Assembly: GCA_907163375.1 (NCBI GenBank)
Contig: CAJQUW010014765.1
Span: 62,001-126,000 of the forward strand
Reading direction: 5' to 3'
Length of the DNA stretch: 64,000 nt
Source of the DNA: Prostheceraeus crozeri
Lineage: Eukaryota; Platyhelminthes; Polycladida; Euryleptidae
Under the pieces are notes generated by a model. That model did no database searches, was not told where the DNA came from, and was given only the letters and a program-made list of their open reading frames with translations. A program made the translations under genes and the position numbers. Positions 19,333-30,959 of this stretch are shown in pieces (positions within the stretch are counted from its first letter, which is position 1; each line of letters begins with the position of its first letter).

Positions 19333-21034
19333 AAATTTAGATATTAAATTCATATTATTTAATAATGCTCCTTGTATAAGGCAGGAATTGGTGCACAACA
19401 CTTTCAGTCTGAACTCGATGCGATTGAGTATCTTAAGGACGAATGTATTCCATATTTTTCTAAATATTCAACACAGTAACTTGCACTTTGCATCAGAAGT
19501 GGGTAATAAAGAATTACCTTTTCTGGATGTCCTTCTGAAAATTGATGAGGACAATGTACTTACTGAGATTTATCGTAAACTTACCTTTACAGGTCTTTTA
19601 CTGAATTTCAATGCTTTATGTCCCCGCAATTGGAAAAACACACTAGTATTAATTAGGCATGCTTCATCGTGCTTACAATGTATCCACCAATTGGAATCTA
19701 TTCCATAATGAATGTAGTAAAATTACCAATATCTTAAGTAGAAATGGCTATCCATTGCAATTAATTCAATCAACAATTAACAAATTTATAGGTCGTAAAT
19801 TAAACAATTCTTCACGCGTAACAATTGATAATGACTTCAATAAAATAATCAAAATCCCCTTCGTGGGTTATGCATCACAGAAATTTAGTAATAAGTTAGT
19901 AAAAATATTTCGTAAACTTAACTTGGAATGCAAGGTTGTTATGACTTCGTTCAAGACTGGAAGATATTTCTCCCTCAAAAGTAAGTTAGGTCCAGACATG
20001 CAATCGCGTCTTGTCTATTGCTTTCAATGTCAGGTTGATCCTGATTGCCAATATATTGGCAAAACCAAAAGACGTCTGCATCAACGTAAACTTGAACACT
20101 TTAGTGGCAATAGTGCCATTGCATAACACATAGAACAATGTAACCATTGTTTTCGTAACTATAATGATTGTTTTAAAATCATTTACCGTGGAAACTCGGA
20201 CTTTGAGATTAGCATTGTTGAATCTATAAAAATTTTTAGTGGCAATCCATTGCTTAACCGAACATTAGGTTATAATGGTAGCTCTTATTTCTTAAAGATA
20301 TTTAACTAACATTACCTATTGCTTAATTGCTTATACGTAGTATTTAAATAACCTTTTCTTCGTTGCAGATTGTAACCACGTGACTTATTGAACACATATT
20401 GACTGATTATATCTCCACGTCCTAAACATTCACCTTCTTATAACTCCTTACGAGGAGGTATAAATATTGCGTGTTAAGAGAGTTGAGTGATAGTATTATC
20501 ACCGTGATGGAAGCTTCGTGAAACAAGTGATAGCGTAAAACCACATCAATTAAAACCGTGTTTGGCTAACACGCTTTCGTGAAACCGGCCAAAGGAGTAG
20601 ATGATTTCAACGTCAGCAACAGCCTCTTGAATCTTCACGCCAGCACATGCAGAAGATCGTGCCCTGCCACACAATGAAGGAAGTACTTCTCATAATCGTC
20701 AATGAAGAGAATGTCCTGATGCCGGATGAGCTGGACCAGCTTCCTGGTGTTTCGAAATATGCTACAGAGACGAGCTGCAATTGCCAAGGTAGGGGTGTGA
20801 TCCCTGAGTAGAAGCAAAAGGGAAATACTTGAAGGCATGACTCTTCTGGTAGCAATTGTCGATGAATTTCAGGAGAGAATGGACTAGGCCTACCTGGAAG
20901 ATGGGCTATTCGTCCTTAAGATACTCAATCGCATCGAGTTCAGACTGAAGTGTTGTGCACCAATTCTGCCTTATACAAGGAGCATTATTAAATAACATGA
21001 ATTCAATATCTAAATTTGAGCTAAAAATAGCCTC
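19316..21034. repeat. Inverted-repeat pair enclosing the Penelope-like fragment
   Basis: 19316-19444 is found again, reversed, at 20908-21034 with about 95% identity; shared words include CTTAAGGACGAAT and GCTCCTTGTATAAGGC. On the strand of the right arm the frame ELDAIEYLKDE is open, and it is followed on the minus strand (20600-20900) by RHQDILFIDDYEKYF and related words. This suggests a copied fragment of some coding sequence. The origin is unknown. Confidence 0.7.
19445..20330 (+). mobile_element. Penelope-like retroelement fragment with GIY-YIG domain (broken)
   Basis: Frames carry the end of a Penelope-type reverse transcriptase: GNKELPFLDVLLKID, then EIYRKLTFTGLLLNFNAL and LHRAYNVSTNW...NGYPLQ. 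The GIY-YIG endonuclease follows, with CQYIGKTKRRLHQRKLEH near 20050-20100. The RT catalytic core is missing, so the copy is 5' truncated, and at least two breaks are present. It sits in intron 1 in the same orientation as the gene. Inverted repeats of about 128 bp flank it (19316-19444 and 20908-21034). Confidence 0.8.
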
Positions 21035-22100
21035 ATGGCATGCCAAGAAGAAATTTATCTTGACACCTCATGTGATGAGCAATTGTCCTCCCCCTCGCGG
21101 TTGCACAATTGTCTTCGAAGATGCTACCGTGTTACCAGTTCCAGCTCAGATTGGATGAATTCCTCCTCATTTGCATGGCTGAATCGAAGGTATGCCCGCC
21201 TCCTGATGGCGCCTTATTCGTAAGAGTGTCGACAACTGATAATCAGACCAATGTTCCTGTGCAACAGATGACTTGTATGCAGCGAATTGTTATGCAACAT
21301 TTTCAGATCGCTATCCTTCTCTTCCCGGAGCTATTTGAGTGTCAATAATTGAAGTTGAAAAGTGTGAGAGTAGGCCTACAATAAATTATGAGAATTACGA
21401 AATGAATAATGATTGTCTGTAAACAGAAAAACATAAGTTTGAATATCCATTCTCAACATTTGACTTCATATTACAAATACTTCTTGTGTTTCTATGACTT
21501 TTGATGAAGTACTTATCTATGGATGTTTATCTAACTGTTTTCATCTATTTTCATTATAATCATTAGACCGTTCATTTGTATGTAGTTGATTTGGGCCTAC
21601 CATTGGTATCCATTAAAATCAATGCCGACCTTGACGTTGTTATCAGGACGGGGCCGGTTTCCATCTCTGGTTCAAGTAGTGGAACTTGGTTACGTCATCA
21701 ATGTCACGTCTTGACTCTATTTCAGAATGGAAAGTGTGATAAAAAATTTGAACTATGAAATCCTCTATAGAAAATTCTGCAGTAAAACATCCTTCTGCAT
21801 TTGCCTATGTTCGCAATGATAGCTCGTAATTATGGAAATATATAGTGAATATGTGAATTTTGTATATCTTTTGTATTTATTTCTTGATGTGAACTTCAAA
21901 TTTCCATACTGCATATCATTCACTTACTGCCTGATGATAATTTACTTGGCTCTTTCTAAATCCTAGAAGTTTGTCTACTAGTCAAGGATTATTCCTGATC
22001 GCAGATCATAAAATTCTCTTTTATCACTCACCGTATACGAACCTTCATTGCTAACCGGTCATCCCAGGCTATCTTTAATGTCTTTTTATATTTCTTTCAG

Positions 22101-22346
22101 ATGAGAAATCAAATGATTTGCTGATCAGTTTTGAACGGAAGTATTCCAAGTTATTATCGGAATACAAACTACTTGAGAGAATGGAAGCTGACGCTCGATA
22201 CAAGCTATCAACTTTGAGGTCAAAGTTGGAAGAACTTCAGCTATCAAATGGACGACTGCAGAAAAGTCTGAACAAGGAAAAAACCAAGAGAAAGAATATT
22301 GAGGCCAATTGTCAGAGACTTCAAAACACCCTCCTTCATCTACAGA
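22101..22346 (+). CDS. Multi-UBL gene, coiled-coil exon
   Basis: The acceptor is TATTTCTTTCAG/ATGAG and the donor CTACAGA/GTAAGT, phase 1 on both sides, 246 nt (82 codons). The peptide starts EKSNDLLISFERKYSKLLSE, continues YKLLERMEADARYKLSTLRS and KLEELQLSNGRLQKSLNKEK, and ends CQRLQNTLLHLQS. A heptad pattern of L/I/Y with E/K flanks runs through nearly its whole length, which predicts a dimerising coiled coil. The first codon is completed by the last G of exon 1 (Asp). It has no stop or frame problem. Confidence 0.8.
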
Positions 22347-23599
22347 GTAAGTTCCTCTTTCCTGTGCATTGGGGCACTGAAGTCGATAAAATAACGACAG
22401 GGTAGGCTACTGCGGATCTACGCATTCTCCGCGAAGTTTCTAGACTGAAATTCAATTCTCCATCGCCGCGTGCGGAGATCGAGGGTATCATTCAGATGTG
22501 CGCATTCTCCGCGAAGTTTCTGAATTCAATGAATAACTGACATCATAATCACATTTTATTTGTTCGTGGAGTTTTGAACATATTTGAAGGCTTCATTCTC
22601 AAGGTGATGCTCTTATCAGGAGACGTCTAATGAGAGATAAAAATATATTGACATTGGTAACCACTCATTAAGATGAGGCGCATAGAGCGGGAAGACAACA
22701 CTAGTTGCACTTTTCCACCAAAATCTTGATAAAGGATTCTCCGAAAGAATGCATCTTCAAACGATTCTTGTTTAACTTTTACCATTTTCACTTGTTATAT
22801 TTTCAAATTTTTTGATTCTTCAGTGATTCTTCTGTTCGTTTCTGGATACATCTTTGGTAGATTTTCTTTAGATTTAGTCATGGCCATCACTTGCATATTG
22901 ATGAATGAGGCATTGACATCGCTGCAATGATTGTAGTAGTAAGTAGCAAATCATCACTTATATAGCTATCAGTTTGGGTCCTATCACTTATTCCATGACT
23001 GCTTTGAGCAAAAGAAGTAGATTATCAAAATTTTCCAGAAAGAGTTCACAATTCTCCAGAAACACTGATGGACCGATTTTAGCAAGCAGATCATTTTGCA
23101 AAGCCTACTAATTGCACATAGAAAACACAATGTGTATGAATGTAGATAATCCACACCAATAGTAATTGATGCTACGACAGCTGCTGTTGACAGTTGATTA
23201 TTCTTGTAAGAGTCTTGTAATTCTTTAATCTCTTCTTGACCGGGTCAAGAATCTTCTTACAACAGATTCCCTGCATCAATGCGCGTATTAGAGGATTAAT
23301 ACATTTAATAGTGAAATAAATTGTTTACAACATATTTCATTATAGTTTTATCCATATAATCACAAACTACCGTCATTTACCAAGCCTATACCAAAGTGAC
23401 CGGCCTCCAGTCCGGTCCATGTCATGGGAATCGAGCGTCCCTTAGATATCATATATTAATCATAGATGTTCCTGACCGAACTGATTGATTACTCTTTGAT
23501 AAACAATCACTGATAGTTTGCAATAAAACAATTCATAATGTCCAACTCCCGGAAAAGAAAGTTTGGTCTCGAAGTGATATGAAGTTTATTTCAGTAAAA

Positions 23600-24380
23600 T
23601 CGTGACGGGCCTTCGGCGTCCAGCACCTCCTGAGGTCGATAGTACAGTATAGCGGTGTCAGCAGGCGCTGTGTGAAGGTTTATAAAGAAACATGAGTGAT
23701 AATAAGAAGTGTGGTTCAACCAACTTCATATAAAAGATACATTGACGATATCACAATGGGTCCTATTGAGTATAATGACGAAACACTGAAACATGTAATA
23801 GAAACTTTTAACTCAATAAACCCTAGCATTCAGTTCACGATAGAAGCAAATGATCCAAACCAATGGCTGCCCTTTTTAGATATAGACATAAGAATTGAGC
23901 AGAGAGAAGTAAAATATCCGTGGCACCAAAAAGAAATTCATTCCACAATTACACTAAGAAAAGACTCATTTGTTCCGCATCATGTAGAACATGATTTCAT
24001 AACGAGCTTCGACTGTAACTCCCAATGGGCTTTAACCCAAGGGATTTAACAAGTGATTTCGCGAGCTATGTCCTAGAGAGTCGCATATCTATCCTCTATA
24101 CGTTATAAAGTATGACAGATTGTCAGCTGTGAAGTAGGACAATAGATATCCGCGATAGAATTCCTCTCGACAGAGTTTTCCTTGGGAAATGTTTTGTAGA
24201 CGAACACAAACTGTATTTGTGAGAACAGCGAAGAAAGACAAGTTTTCCAGGTTACACGAGTTAAAAAGTCACTTTACAAAACAGAGAGAAATTCTGGTCA
24301 GCAAATCTACGAAAAAGCTACAAAACATAGAACTCTTAAAATGTTCCATGAAAGAAAATGTTGGCATTAATCTGATCTAG
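23600..24380 (+). mobile_element. Reverse-transcriptase fragment, probably Penelope-like (broken)
   Basis: The frame 23696-24049 has the RT catalytic box YKRYIDDITMGP, then SINPSIQFTIEANDPNQWLP and FLDIDIRI. The order box - SIxPSIxFT - LPFLDI is usual in Penelope-type RTs. A further piece at 24189-24380 (SRLHELKSHFTKQRE) may belong to it. A GC-rich box GGGCCTTCGGCGTCCAGC (23607-23624) stands just upstream and recurs near 31455. Several breaks; a remnant only. Confidence 0.6.
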
Positions 24381-24459
24381 AAATTAAAGCTCGGGCATTA
24401 GCTCTCATGAGCGTAATGTTGAGTCTAGTCAAAATGTCTGTTTAACTTCCCCATATGAT

Positions 24460-24690
24460 ATATTGTATTGGGTCGCCATACGAGTCGCAATCCGGCCAAC
24501 TGTTTCAGTAGCATGCTCCCCTAGCTCGCCAAAGACGGAAATAGCGAAAGGGACGCATGACCAACGGGAATTGTCGGATTTAGGTCCGTTATCTTTCAGC
24601 TTTCTCATTTCAGTCGAAGATACTGCCGATCCTTCTGTTCTGCTCGCATCAGCAATATGTGTGATGTTTTGTGGATAAATTCTACAAGTA
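24460..24690 (-). mobile_element. Minus-strand RT C-terminal remnant
   Basis: Read on the minus strand, the frame contains GSAVSSTEMRKLKDNGPKSD, then SRWSCVPFAISVFGELGEHA and TVGRIATRMA. The pattern F-x-P-F-A-x-x-x-F-G-x-x-G-x-x-A is typical of the tail of non-LTR reverse-transcriptase ORFs. It is opposite in strand to the neighbouring fragment, so it is a separate insertion. Family uncertain. Confidence 0.4.
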
Positions 24691-26567
24691 TGAAAGCGAC
24701 CCGGAAAGCGACATCATCATTCATGGTTTAAGTAATCATCTGGTATACTTTATGACAGACAGAGTATCATTTTCATGGATAAGAAGTCTCCTAGATAATC
24801 CTTAAACCATTGAAAACATAGCCATTGACCAGTTACAGCAAGAAAAGGAAAATAATTTGATGAATGTGAATTCGATGATCGAGAATACATTGAGAGATAA
24901 ATGAACGAGACATCGGAGAAACACAAAGAAATGGAAAACTATTAGTGGAGCCTTCGTCAAGTGCAGAAATAATGCAGTCAAACCATTGTTTCTGCACGCG
25001 ACGAATGTCTTAGATGGAAACCTATTATGTATCAATACTAATTCAATCCCAGGAGGCGTATTTTTCCTGCAATATTGATGGAAAGCCAAGCAAGACTGCT
25101 GTGGGAGGAGGCGTCAAAGGAAGGCAATTGCTGAATTTCTACATGCACATCATCCGTCCATTCTCTTTTGTTTCGCATTTATTAGTTGTTTTCCTCTTTT
25201 GATGAGAACTTGCACTTTCTAATCATTGCTGAATTAGTTTTTCCCTTTTCTTGTGACCCTTTTGTCGACGCCTGACACCAACTGGAACAGATCCTGTCTT
25301 AAATTAGTGACACAATTTTTGTTGTAAAGTTTTTGTAGTTGGTTTAGTTGTGAGATTAGTGACTTTTGGTTATGTTTTTTACATGCATTTAGCACATGTA
25401 GTTGTTGAAAAGATGGATTCGGTAACAATATGCTAGCTTAATATTTTACATATCAACAGAAATGGTAATCATTGATGGCGGTTATTGCGAGCCCATGTAA
25501 TCAGATCTTTACGAAGAATCTTCTCCGAGGGTCATCTGACCAAGTGCAGTTGCTTTCGGAAAATCTTTCTTGTTACAAGTGATTAACTTCCGTTTGAATT
25601 AGTGCGTTGTAGCCGTATCAAAATTTGGGGAAATTGCACGAAACATGTGGGACTATATATATTTTCTCTAGGAGGAAATTGGGCGTTCTTGGACTAGTAT
25701 TAATAAGAACGGCGATCACCCTGCTTGATCATGAAATATGATGCTATAATTCTCTGTTATTAGTAGGTCTGTGAAGATTTAGCAGACCTGCGAAGAAAAT
25801 GGAAAAGTCTCTTGCCCGACCACTGTTTCATCCTTCAATACAATACAGGAATTCATGAAACTGTCTATCATAGTTAACATTGCATCATGAGTTACGGGTT
25901 CAGGCGAGGAAACCTGCTTGAAAGTTATCGCATTAGTTCATGCTGATGATGTGGATCTGATCCGATTAAAACGTCGTGAATATGAACCGATCCGATGCGT
26001 GTTATTGGATCATGATCCGAATGATCCGGTAGGAACCCTGATACATACGAAATTTGTTTTATAACTCCTTATATTTTCCGGAAGTTTTGGACCGGTCCCT
26101 GGACCTTTGTTTCAGACGGATCTGTGACCTGCTGCAAGGTGACCAACCAGAACTAGCGACCTGATTCTCTGCGAACTAACCTAAGTTAGATAGTTCTAAA
26201 TGCAGATAAATGTTCATCCGAACATCTCAGTGATTCAAATCTCGTTATCAGAGGGTTGAAAATGTGAACTTTGCAAGCATTATGCGAATTTGCTAATTTG
26301 TGTTCGCGTTCTACCCACAGGCCATTGTTAGGTGGCTGCACTCCGGTAACTGCCCTAATCGGTCATTGAGAATTTATCTTCAACAGTTCCACGTGAGGAA
26401 ACATTTAAGAGACAAATATTGTAAACATTCAGCTGTTATAGGACCTACTGGGATGCATTCTGCATGATTTCGTCATTATCATGAAAAGTCAATGAATAAG
26501 ATTCAGTCATTTCATGTAATTTTATTCTCTTGATCGAAGGATTAATGAATTGCTTTTATTTTGACAG

Positions 26568-26612
26568 ATGCTCCGAAGAATGATGCGGCCGTGCAATTCC
26601 CTCCTCCGCCCG
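26568..26612 (+). CDS. Multi-UBL gene, 45-nt proline-rich micro-exon
   Basis: The acceptor is TTTTGACAG/ATGCT and the donor CCGCCCG/GTAAGT, phase 1 to phase 1. It encodes APKNDAAVQFPPPP, a short flexible linker between the coiled coil and the last ubiquitin-like module. The phase match on both sides and the consensus donor are the evidence; a 15-codon exon on its own would be weak. Confidence 0.65.
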
Positions 26613-29600
26613 GTAAGTTCAAAGTCTACCGAAATTCTAATCAATAACATCCTGTCAAGATTGAAGAAGTTTCCTTACTTTTGATGCAATTACATGGAAA
26701 GTGAGCACGTAATAAGACTCAACTCCTTCAAACTCCTCTTTGAAGAGATCGACACCGAAATATCGAATTAGTGGACTCCATAAAAGCTGTTCGTTCTTAT
26801 GAACTGGAAGACGATATCAACAAACAATTAATGATCAGTGTGAGGATAACAGACATGGAACTGTTCAATGAAATGTGAAGTTGTTCAACTGCTTCGATCA
26901 TATCATGGTGTAGAGATACCGTCTTGGTTCTAAACAAACATTTGAAGCTTTCATCATGTCAGAATCTTCTGCGTCTCAGTTTGTACAGACAACAGTTATT
27001 GAGTTGAATTATTCAGTTCCAGTATGCCGAAACTTTTCCATACTTCACATGGTCGATCAATTCATCTGCATATCTGTCGCGAGAACTGTCTTGTACTAAT
27101 CAAGAAGATGTGCTCAATGACATGAATTCTCCAAATCTGTCTCCTGATAACCCAGTCATAGATGCTGAAATACAAGACAACTGTCTTCTATGTGGGGTAT
27201 TCATGAAAAGAAGATCTCGCAAGAATTTTTGAAAAGTATTTGCGATGAAATCGTTTACTGGAGAGGTAAATGTTTTCCTTCTACCTGGTGGCGCTGCAGG
27301 AAAAACTCATGTTCAAGAAACGATCGGACTTGGAATGATGACTCCAGCGATGTGAAAGAGATCACAGCAGTGATGACAACCATCTCTCTTGTTGCAGAAA
27401 CCCTCTATTAAGTCAACAGCATTGCTCTTGTTTGGCAAGATGTTTAAAGTTGTGGGTAGAAGGCAGTTTTGAAACTTTGCTATCCGAAGGAAGAGTAATT
27501 CAAACACCATTTCATGAAAGAAGGATCGTGTCAAATCCAGAAACTTTTTCTAAGACATTTTCCAAAATGATGTTTGAAGTGAGCGTACACACTGCGGTAA
27601 GAATGCTTGACTCAACAGAACCCTCTGGAGTCTCGCCACTTACAAAACAAGTTTCAGATGATTTCGAAACAAAACATCCTGAGCCACAACCAGAAAACGA
27701 TGCAGTCATGTTCCATGGAATTCCACCGTTTGTTGATTTTTGAGAAATTCGATGAATCATCAATTGCAAAATCTGCATTGAAAACAAAGGGAGCAGTTGT
27801 ACCATCAGGAATGGACACGACAGGATGGATTCTGGTTTCACGGAATTATGGCGACCATTGTAATCAGCTGCGTGAAGCAATTGCAAAAATGACTAAAACA
27901 CAGTCATAACTCTTCAACTGAATGAAGAGAACACGATAAGTATTGAATGATTTTTATCCTGTCGTCTCATTGCTCTCGATAAGAAGTCCGGAGTTCGACT
28001 GTGGGATTTGGCGAAATGTTGCGACGGATTGTCGGAAAATTGATGAAAGGCAATCAGCTGTAAAGCCACAAACTGTTGATAATACAGATTCTTTGCAAAT
28101 AGATGTAGGCCAAAAAGGAGGTTGTGAAGCAGCTATTCATGTTATGACAGACATTTTGAGGAAGACGAAACAGATGCAACACTATTGATGCTGCAAATGC
28201 ATTTAATTCCACAAATTGAAACGTTTTAATTCATAGCACTCAGTTCATATGTCCGCCAGAGAAATCTGTACAGAAAATTGCTATTCGACATCGTTGTGAT
28301 TATTTGCTCAGAGGTAGGGAAATTGCATCTCGTGCAGGAGCAACTCAAAGGAACTCAATATCAATGCCTACGCAACGGAAATCATTCTACTTATCGATAA
28401 AATGAAGGAGTCAGATTTGCAGATCAAGCGTGTCGCATTTGCGGATGATTTAGCGGGTGCAGACAAATTTCAGCAAATTTTGAAATGATGGGAAAACATT
28501 TGTGTTCATGGTCCCTCACTTGGATATTTTCCAAGACCTGACAAATCATAGTTGACAATGAAAGAAGAATTATTTCAAACTGCTACCACTGTGCTTGCTG
28601 GAACAAAGTTGAACATTGTGAGTGAACATTCTTATCTTGGAGGATATGTTGGTGACATGCGACATTGTTCTGTTTCTGCCAATTCAATAGTCAAGAAATG
28701 GGCTGCTCAGATTCAAACTTCAGCAATGATGACCAAATTCCAACCTCAGACCGCCTGTGTTGTTACTTGTTTGCGCAATTATTATCTTTGCCACATCCAC
28801 ATAAATGCAAATATGGAGTTATTTTGAAGACCTATCGATCATGTAATTGATAACAGGCTTATTCCGGCTTTAACAAATGTTATGTGAAAGTGAACTTCTG
28901 TCTTCACCTGTGCGACTTGGTAGACTCGGAATCCCGATCTTATCTGACGTAGCGACAGTCGAACATATGAATTCAAAGTCACTTTGACGACCATTAAAAA
29001 CAAGCATTATCAATCAAAATGACAATTTGACATGTGAACTGATGGAGACAGTAGAACGACAGTACAAGCGATCGTTGTAAATGCAAAAGGATTTATTGGA
29101 GTCAATTCGATTATCAATGACAGCGGATCAGTCAAGAGCGAATGCCCTTGGCCAGAAGAGTGGCGTGTTAAGTGCATTGTCTTTGAAAAGTGAAAGTTTC
29201 ACTCCTTCTGAGCAGGATTTTTTGATGCTCCGGTCTTAAGAAATCGTTGGAAAATGCGTCGCCTACCAACCGAATGTGGTGTGGCAAAAAGTTCTCCATT
29301 GATGACGCAATGTCTTGTATCAAAGATGGTTACATCCACCGAAGACTTGATGAATTGAGAGATTTCATTGCAATTCTTTTGAATGAAGTGTCGTCCGACG
29401 TGTCCATTGAGCTGCAATTTGTACCTCTGTCCGTTGAAATATTTGATAATGCTGCGAATATTGCAGATGAACCTCCACTTGACATTGCCGCTTGAGGATT
29501 TTGGCAGAATTCCGTAAAGGCACTTTTTGACATCAGGAGATCTAATTCATACTCCCAACTGCATAAAAGTCAATAAAAGAAAAGATCCTACAATCAACGC

Positions 29601-30458
29601 ATCATTCAAGCCGGAAGAGGATCTTTTTCTCCTTTAGATTTTAATTCTTACGGAAGATATGGGTGAGAGACGCATCACTTTCTCTCAAACTTCGAGTGCA
29701 TTGCTGAAAGTGAAATCCAACGCTCAGCATAGAAACAGATTGGTTCCGCACAAAAACATCATTTTTGCTATAAGATGAAGACAAGTTTGTGTGAATTCCC
29801 GAAGTTTGCGGCCGAAAACTCGCCCACTCTGATGCTGTAGTTGTCTGATGATAATGCTGCAATATCTGACAGCTGTGTTTGATTAAATTATTCAACTTCA
29901 TCTTCAATTTGATATCAAAACTTCTATCTTGACCTTAATCTGCTGTTTTTGCAGGTTTTTATTGTTAAATAGAATGTAGTTCCCATAAGGATATGGACAT
30001 GCAAATAATCACTTTTAAGAAATGAATATGTTGTTCAACTGCTCCGATCATTAACCTGCTGAGAGAACAGCTGAGTTTCAAAGTGAAAGTTGCAGTCCAT
30101 GCGCTTCCCACAGACATTTTACAAGAAGCAAATTCTAATTAGAACAACACAGATATTCAATCTTTTTATATTTCGATGACTTTTGATTGTCATTTTCATT
30201 GGATTTCAATCATTTGAATGAGGAGAATCCGTTTTTGAAGGATTTTCTTCTAATAAGTGAATTGCAGATAGAAAAGATGAATAAGAGAAGAAATGATTGG
30301 AAAATCCGTTTGCAGGACGATCAGCAGTTGTCAATTCTCCGATGAAATGTTTTCCAAACAGTGAAAAATGATTTGATGAACAGAACGGAACCTTCAACTG
30401 ATTTTCCTTCCAAAACAACTTCTTTGCGTCAAATTCATTCATTTCCTCTTCTTTGCAG
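26613..30458 (+). other. Intron 3 of the multi-UBL gene
   Basis: 3846 bp, GTAAGT to CTTCTTTGCAG, phase 1. It is mostly occupied by the LINE-like element at about 27180-29910. The rest is AT-rich without a gene. Confidence 0.65.
27180..29910 (+). mobile_element. Non-LTR retroelement with R2/CRE-like layout, degraded
   Basis: Successive frames give VNVFLLPGGAAGKTHVQE (about 27270), then KMMFEVSVHTAVRML, ALKTKGAVVPSGMDTTGW (about 27780), GQKGGCEAAIHVMTDIL (about 28115), the RT box VAFADDLAGA (about 28432-28461), SYLGGYVGDM, and a Cys finger MWCGKKFSIDDAMSCIKDG (about 29270). The last part, PLDIAA then FWQNSVKALFDI, resembles a PD-D/ExK-type endonuclease. The finger and endonuclease after the RT fit the single-ORF R2/CRE-like design. 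I recall close relatives in cnidarian and amphioxus genomes, from memory. Many stops and shifts; inactive. Confidence 0.65.
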
Positions 30459-30799
30459 TTCGGTTCTGGCTGGTGGACTTGACGAGGACAGTGGGAAGTG
30501 GATTCCACGATCTGCAGCTGCCGGAGACGCCGACGGTCGGAGATCTCCGCAGAGCTCTGGCGGAGAAGACGAAACTCCGGCCGGAGGCGTTGAGGATTGA
30601 GCAATGCACCGCCGTCTCCGGAGATGGAGAGAAACTCTTCCTGGTGAAGGATGAAGGAGAAGGAAGGAACTTCTACACAACTGCCGCTGGGGAGGAAGTG
30701 GAAGTGATGATAGAGATATGGAATGACCTGAAGAATGATGAGGAACTGTTCGTACTTCCTCCTCAGCGGTGCCGGGTCCTCGACATCCGACGACGATGA
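30459..30799 (+). CDS. Multi-UBL gene, last exon: C-terminal ubiquitin-like module
   Basis: The acceptor is CTTCTTTGCAG/TTCGG, phase 1, completing Val with the preceding G. It encodes 112 residues and a TGA at 30797-30799. The peptide starts RFWLVDLTRTVGSGFHDLQL, then ETPTVGDLRRALAEKTKLRP (an alpha helix after a beta hairpin, as in ubiquitin) and EALRIEQCTAVSGDGEKLFL, then EVEVMIEIW as the final strand. The tail CRVLDIRRR has no Gly-Gly, so it is not an obvious conjugated modifier. The exon is much richer in GC than its introns. A 250-codon minus-strand frame over it is a shadow. Confidence 0.72.
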
Positions 30800-30950
30800 G
30801 AATTCCAAGAACTTCGTTTCCATTTCTCCGAAAATCAAGACTTTTTCTGTTCTCTGACAATTGATTGAAAATTTAGAAAGAGGACAACTTCTTTGGAATT
30901 GAATTGAAGCTTTTGTTAATAAACGAACTGCGAATGACTTTCTGATGATA
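30800..30950 (+). promoter_or_regulatory. 3' UTR and poly(A) signal of the multi-UBL gene
   Basis: AATAAA at 30919-30924, 120 bp after the stop codon, in AT-rich DNA. A GT-rich element within the next 30 bp is weak. The exact cleavage site cannot be fixed. Confidence 0.6.
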
Positions 30951-30959
30951 AATTTCATC

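Larger units (their letters stand above)
18512..22100 (+). other. Intron 1 of the multi-UBL gene
   Basis: 3589 bp, from GTGAGT at 18512 to TTTCTTTCAG at 22100, phase 1. It holds a 321-bp palindrome (19012-19332), a Penelope-like fragment (about 19450-20330), an inverted-repeat pair around that fragment, and unassigned sequence from 21035 to 22080. An ORF at 21109-21348 has no family I know. Confidence 0.7.
22347..26567 (+). other. Intron 2 of the multi-UBL gene
   Basis: 4221 bp, GTAAGT to TTTTGACAG, phase 1. A direct repeat of CGCATTCTCCGCGAAGTTTC occurs near 22420 and 22500 around a GC-rich palindromic core. It also holds reverse-transcriptase fragments at 23690-24690 and a GATCCG-rich motif at 25953-26040 whose complement starts CAGGGTTCCTACCGGATCAT, like one transposon end. 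The remainder shows nothing I can assign. Confidence 0.65.

Noticed and set aside
20500-20545. Hammerhead ribozyme at CGTGATGGAAGCTTCGTGAAAC
   Set aside because: The core word departs from CTGANGA in two places and no flanking stems were visible by eye.
30206-30958. 250-codon minus-strand open frame
   Set aside because: It is the reverse of the GC-rich last UBL exon, which has a phase-matched acceptor, beta-grasp pattern and poly(A) signal on the plus strand. GC-rich exons often give long antisense frames.
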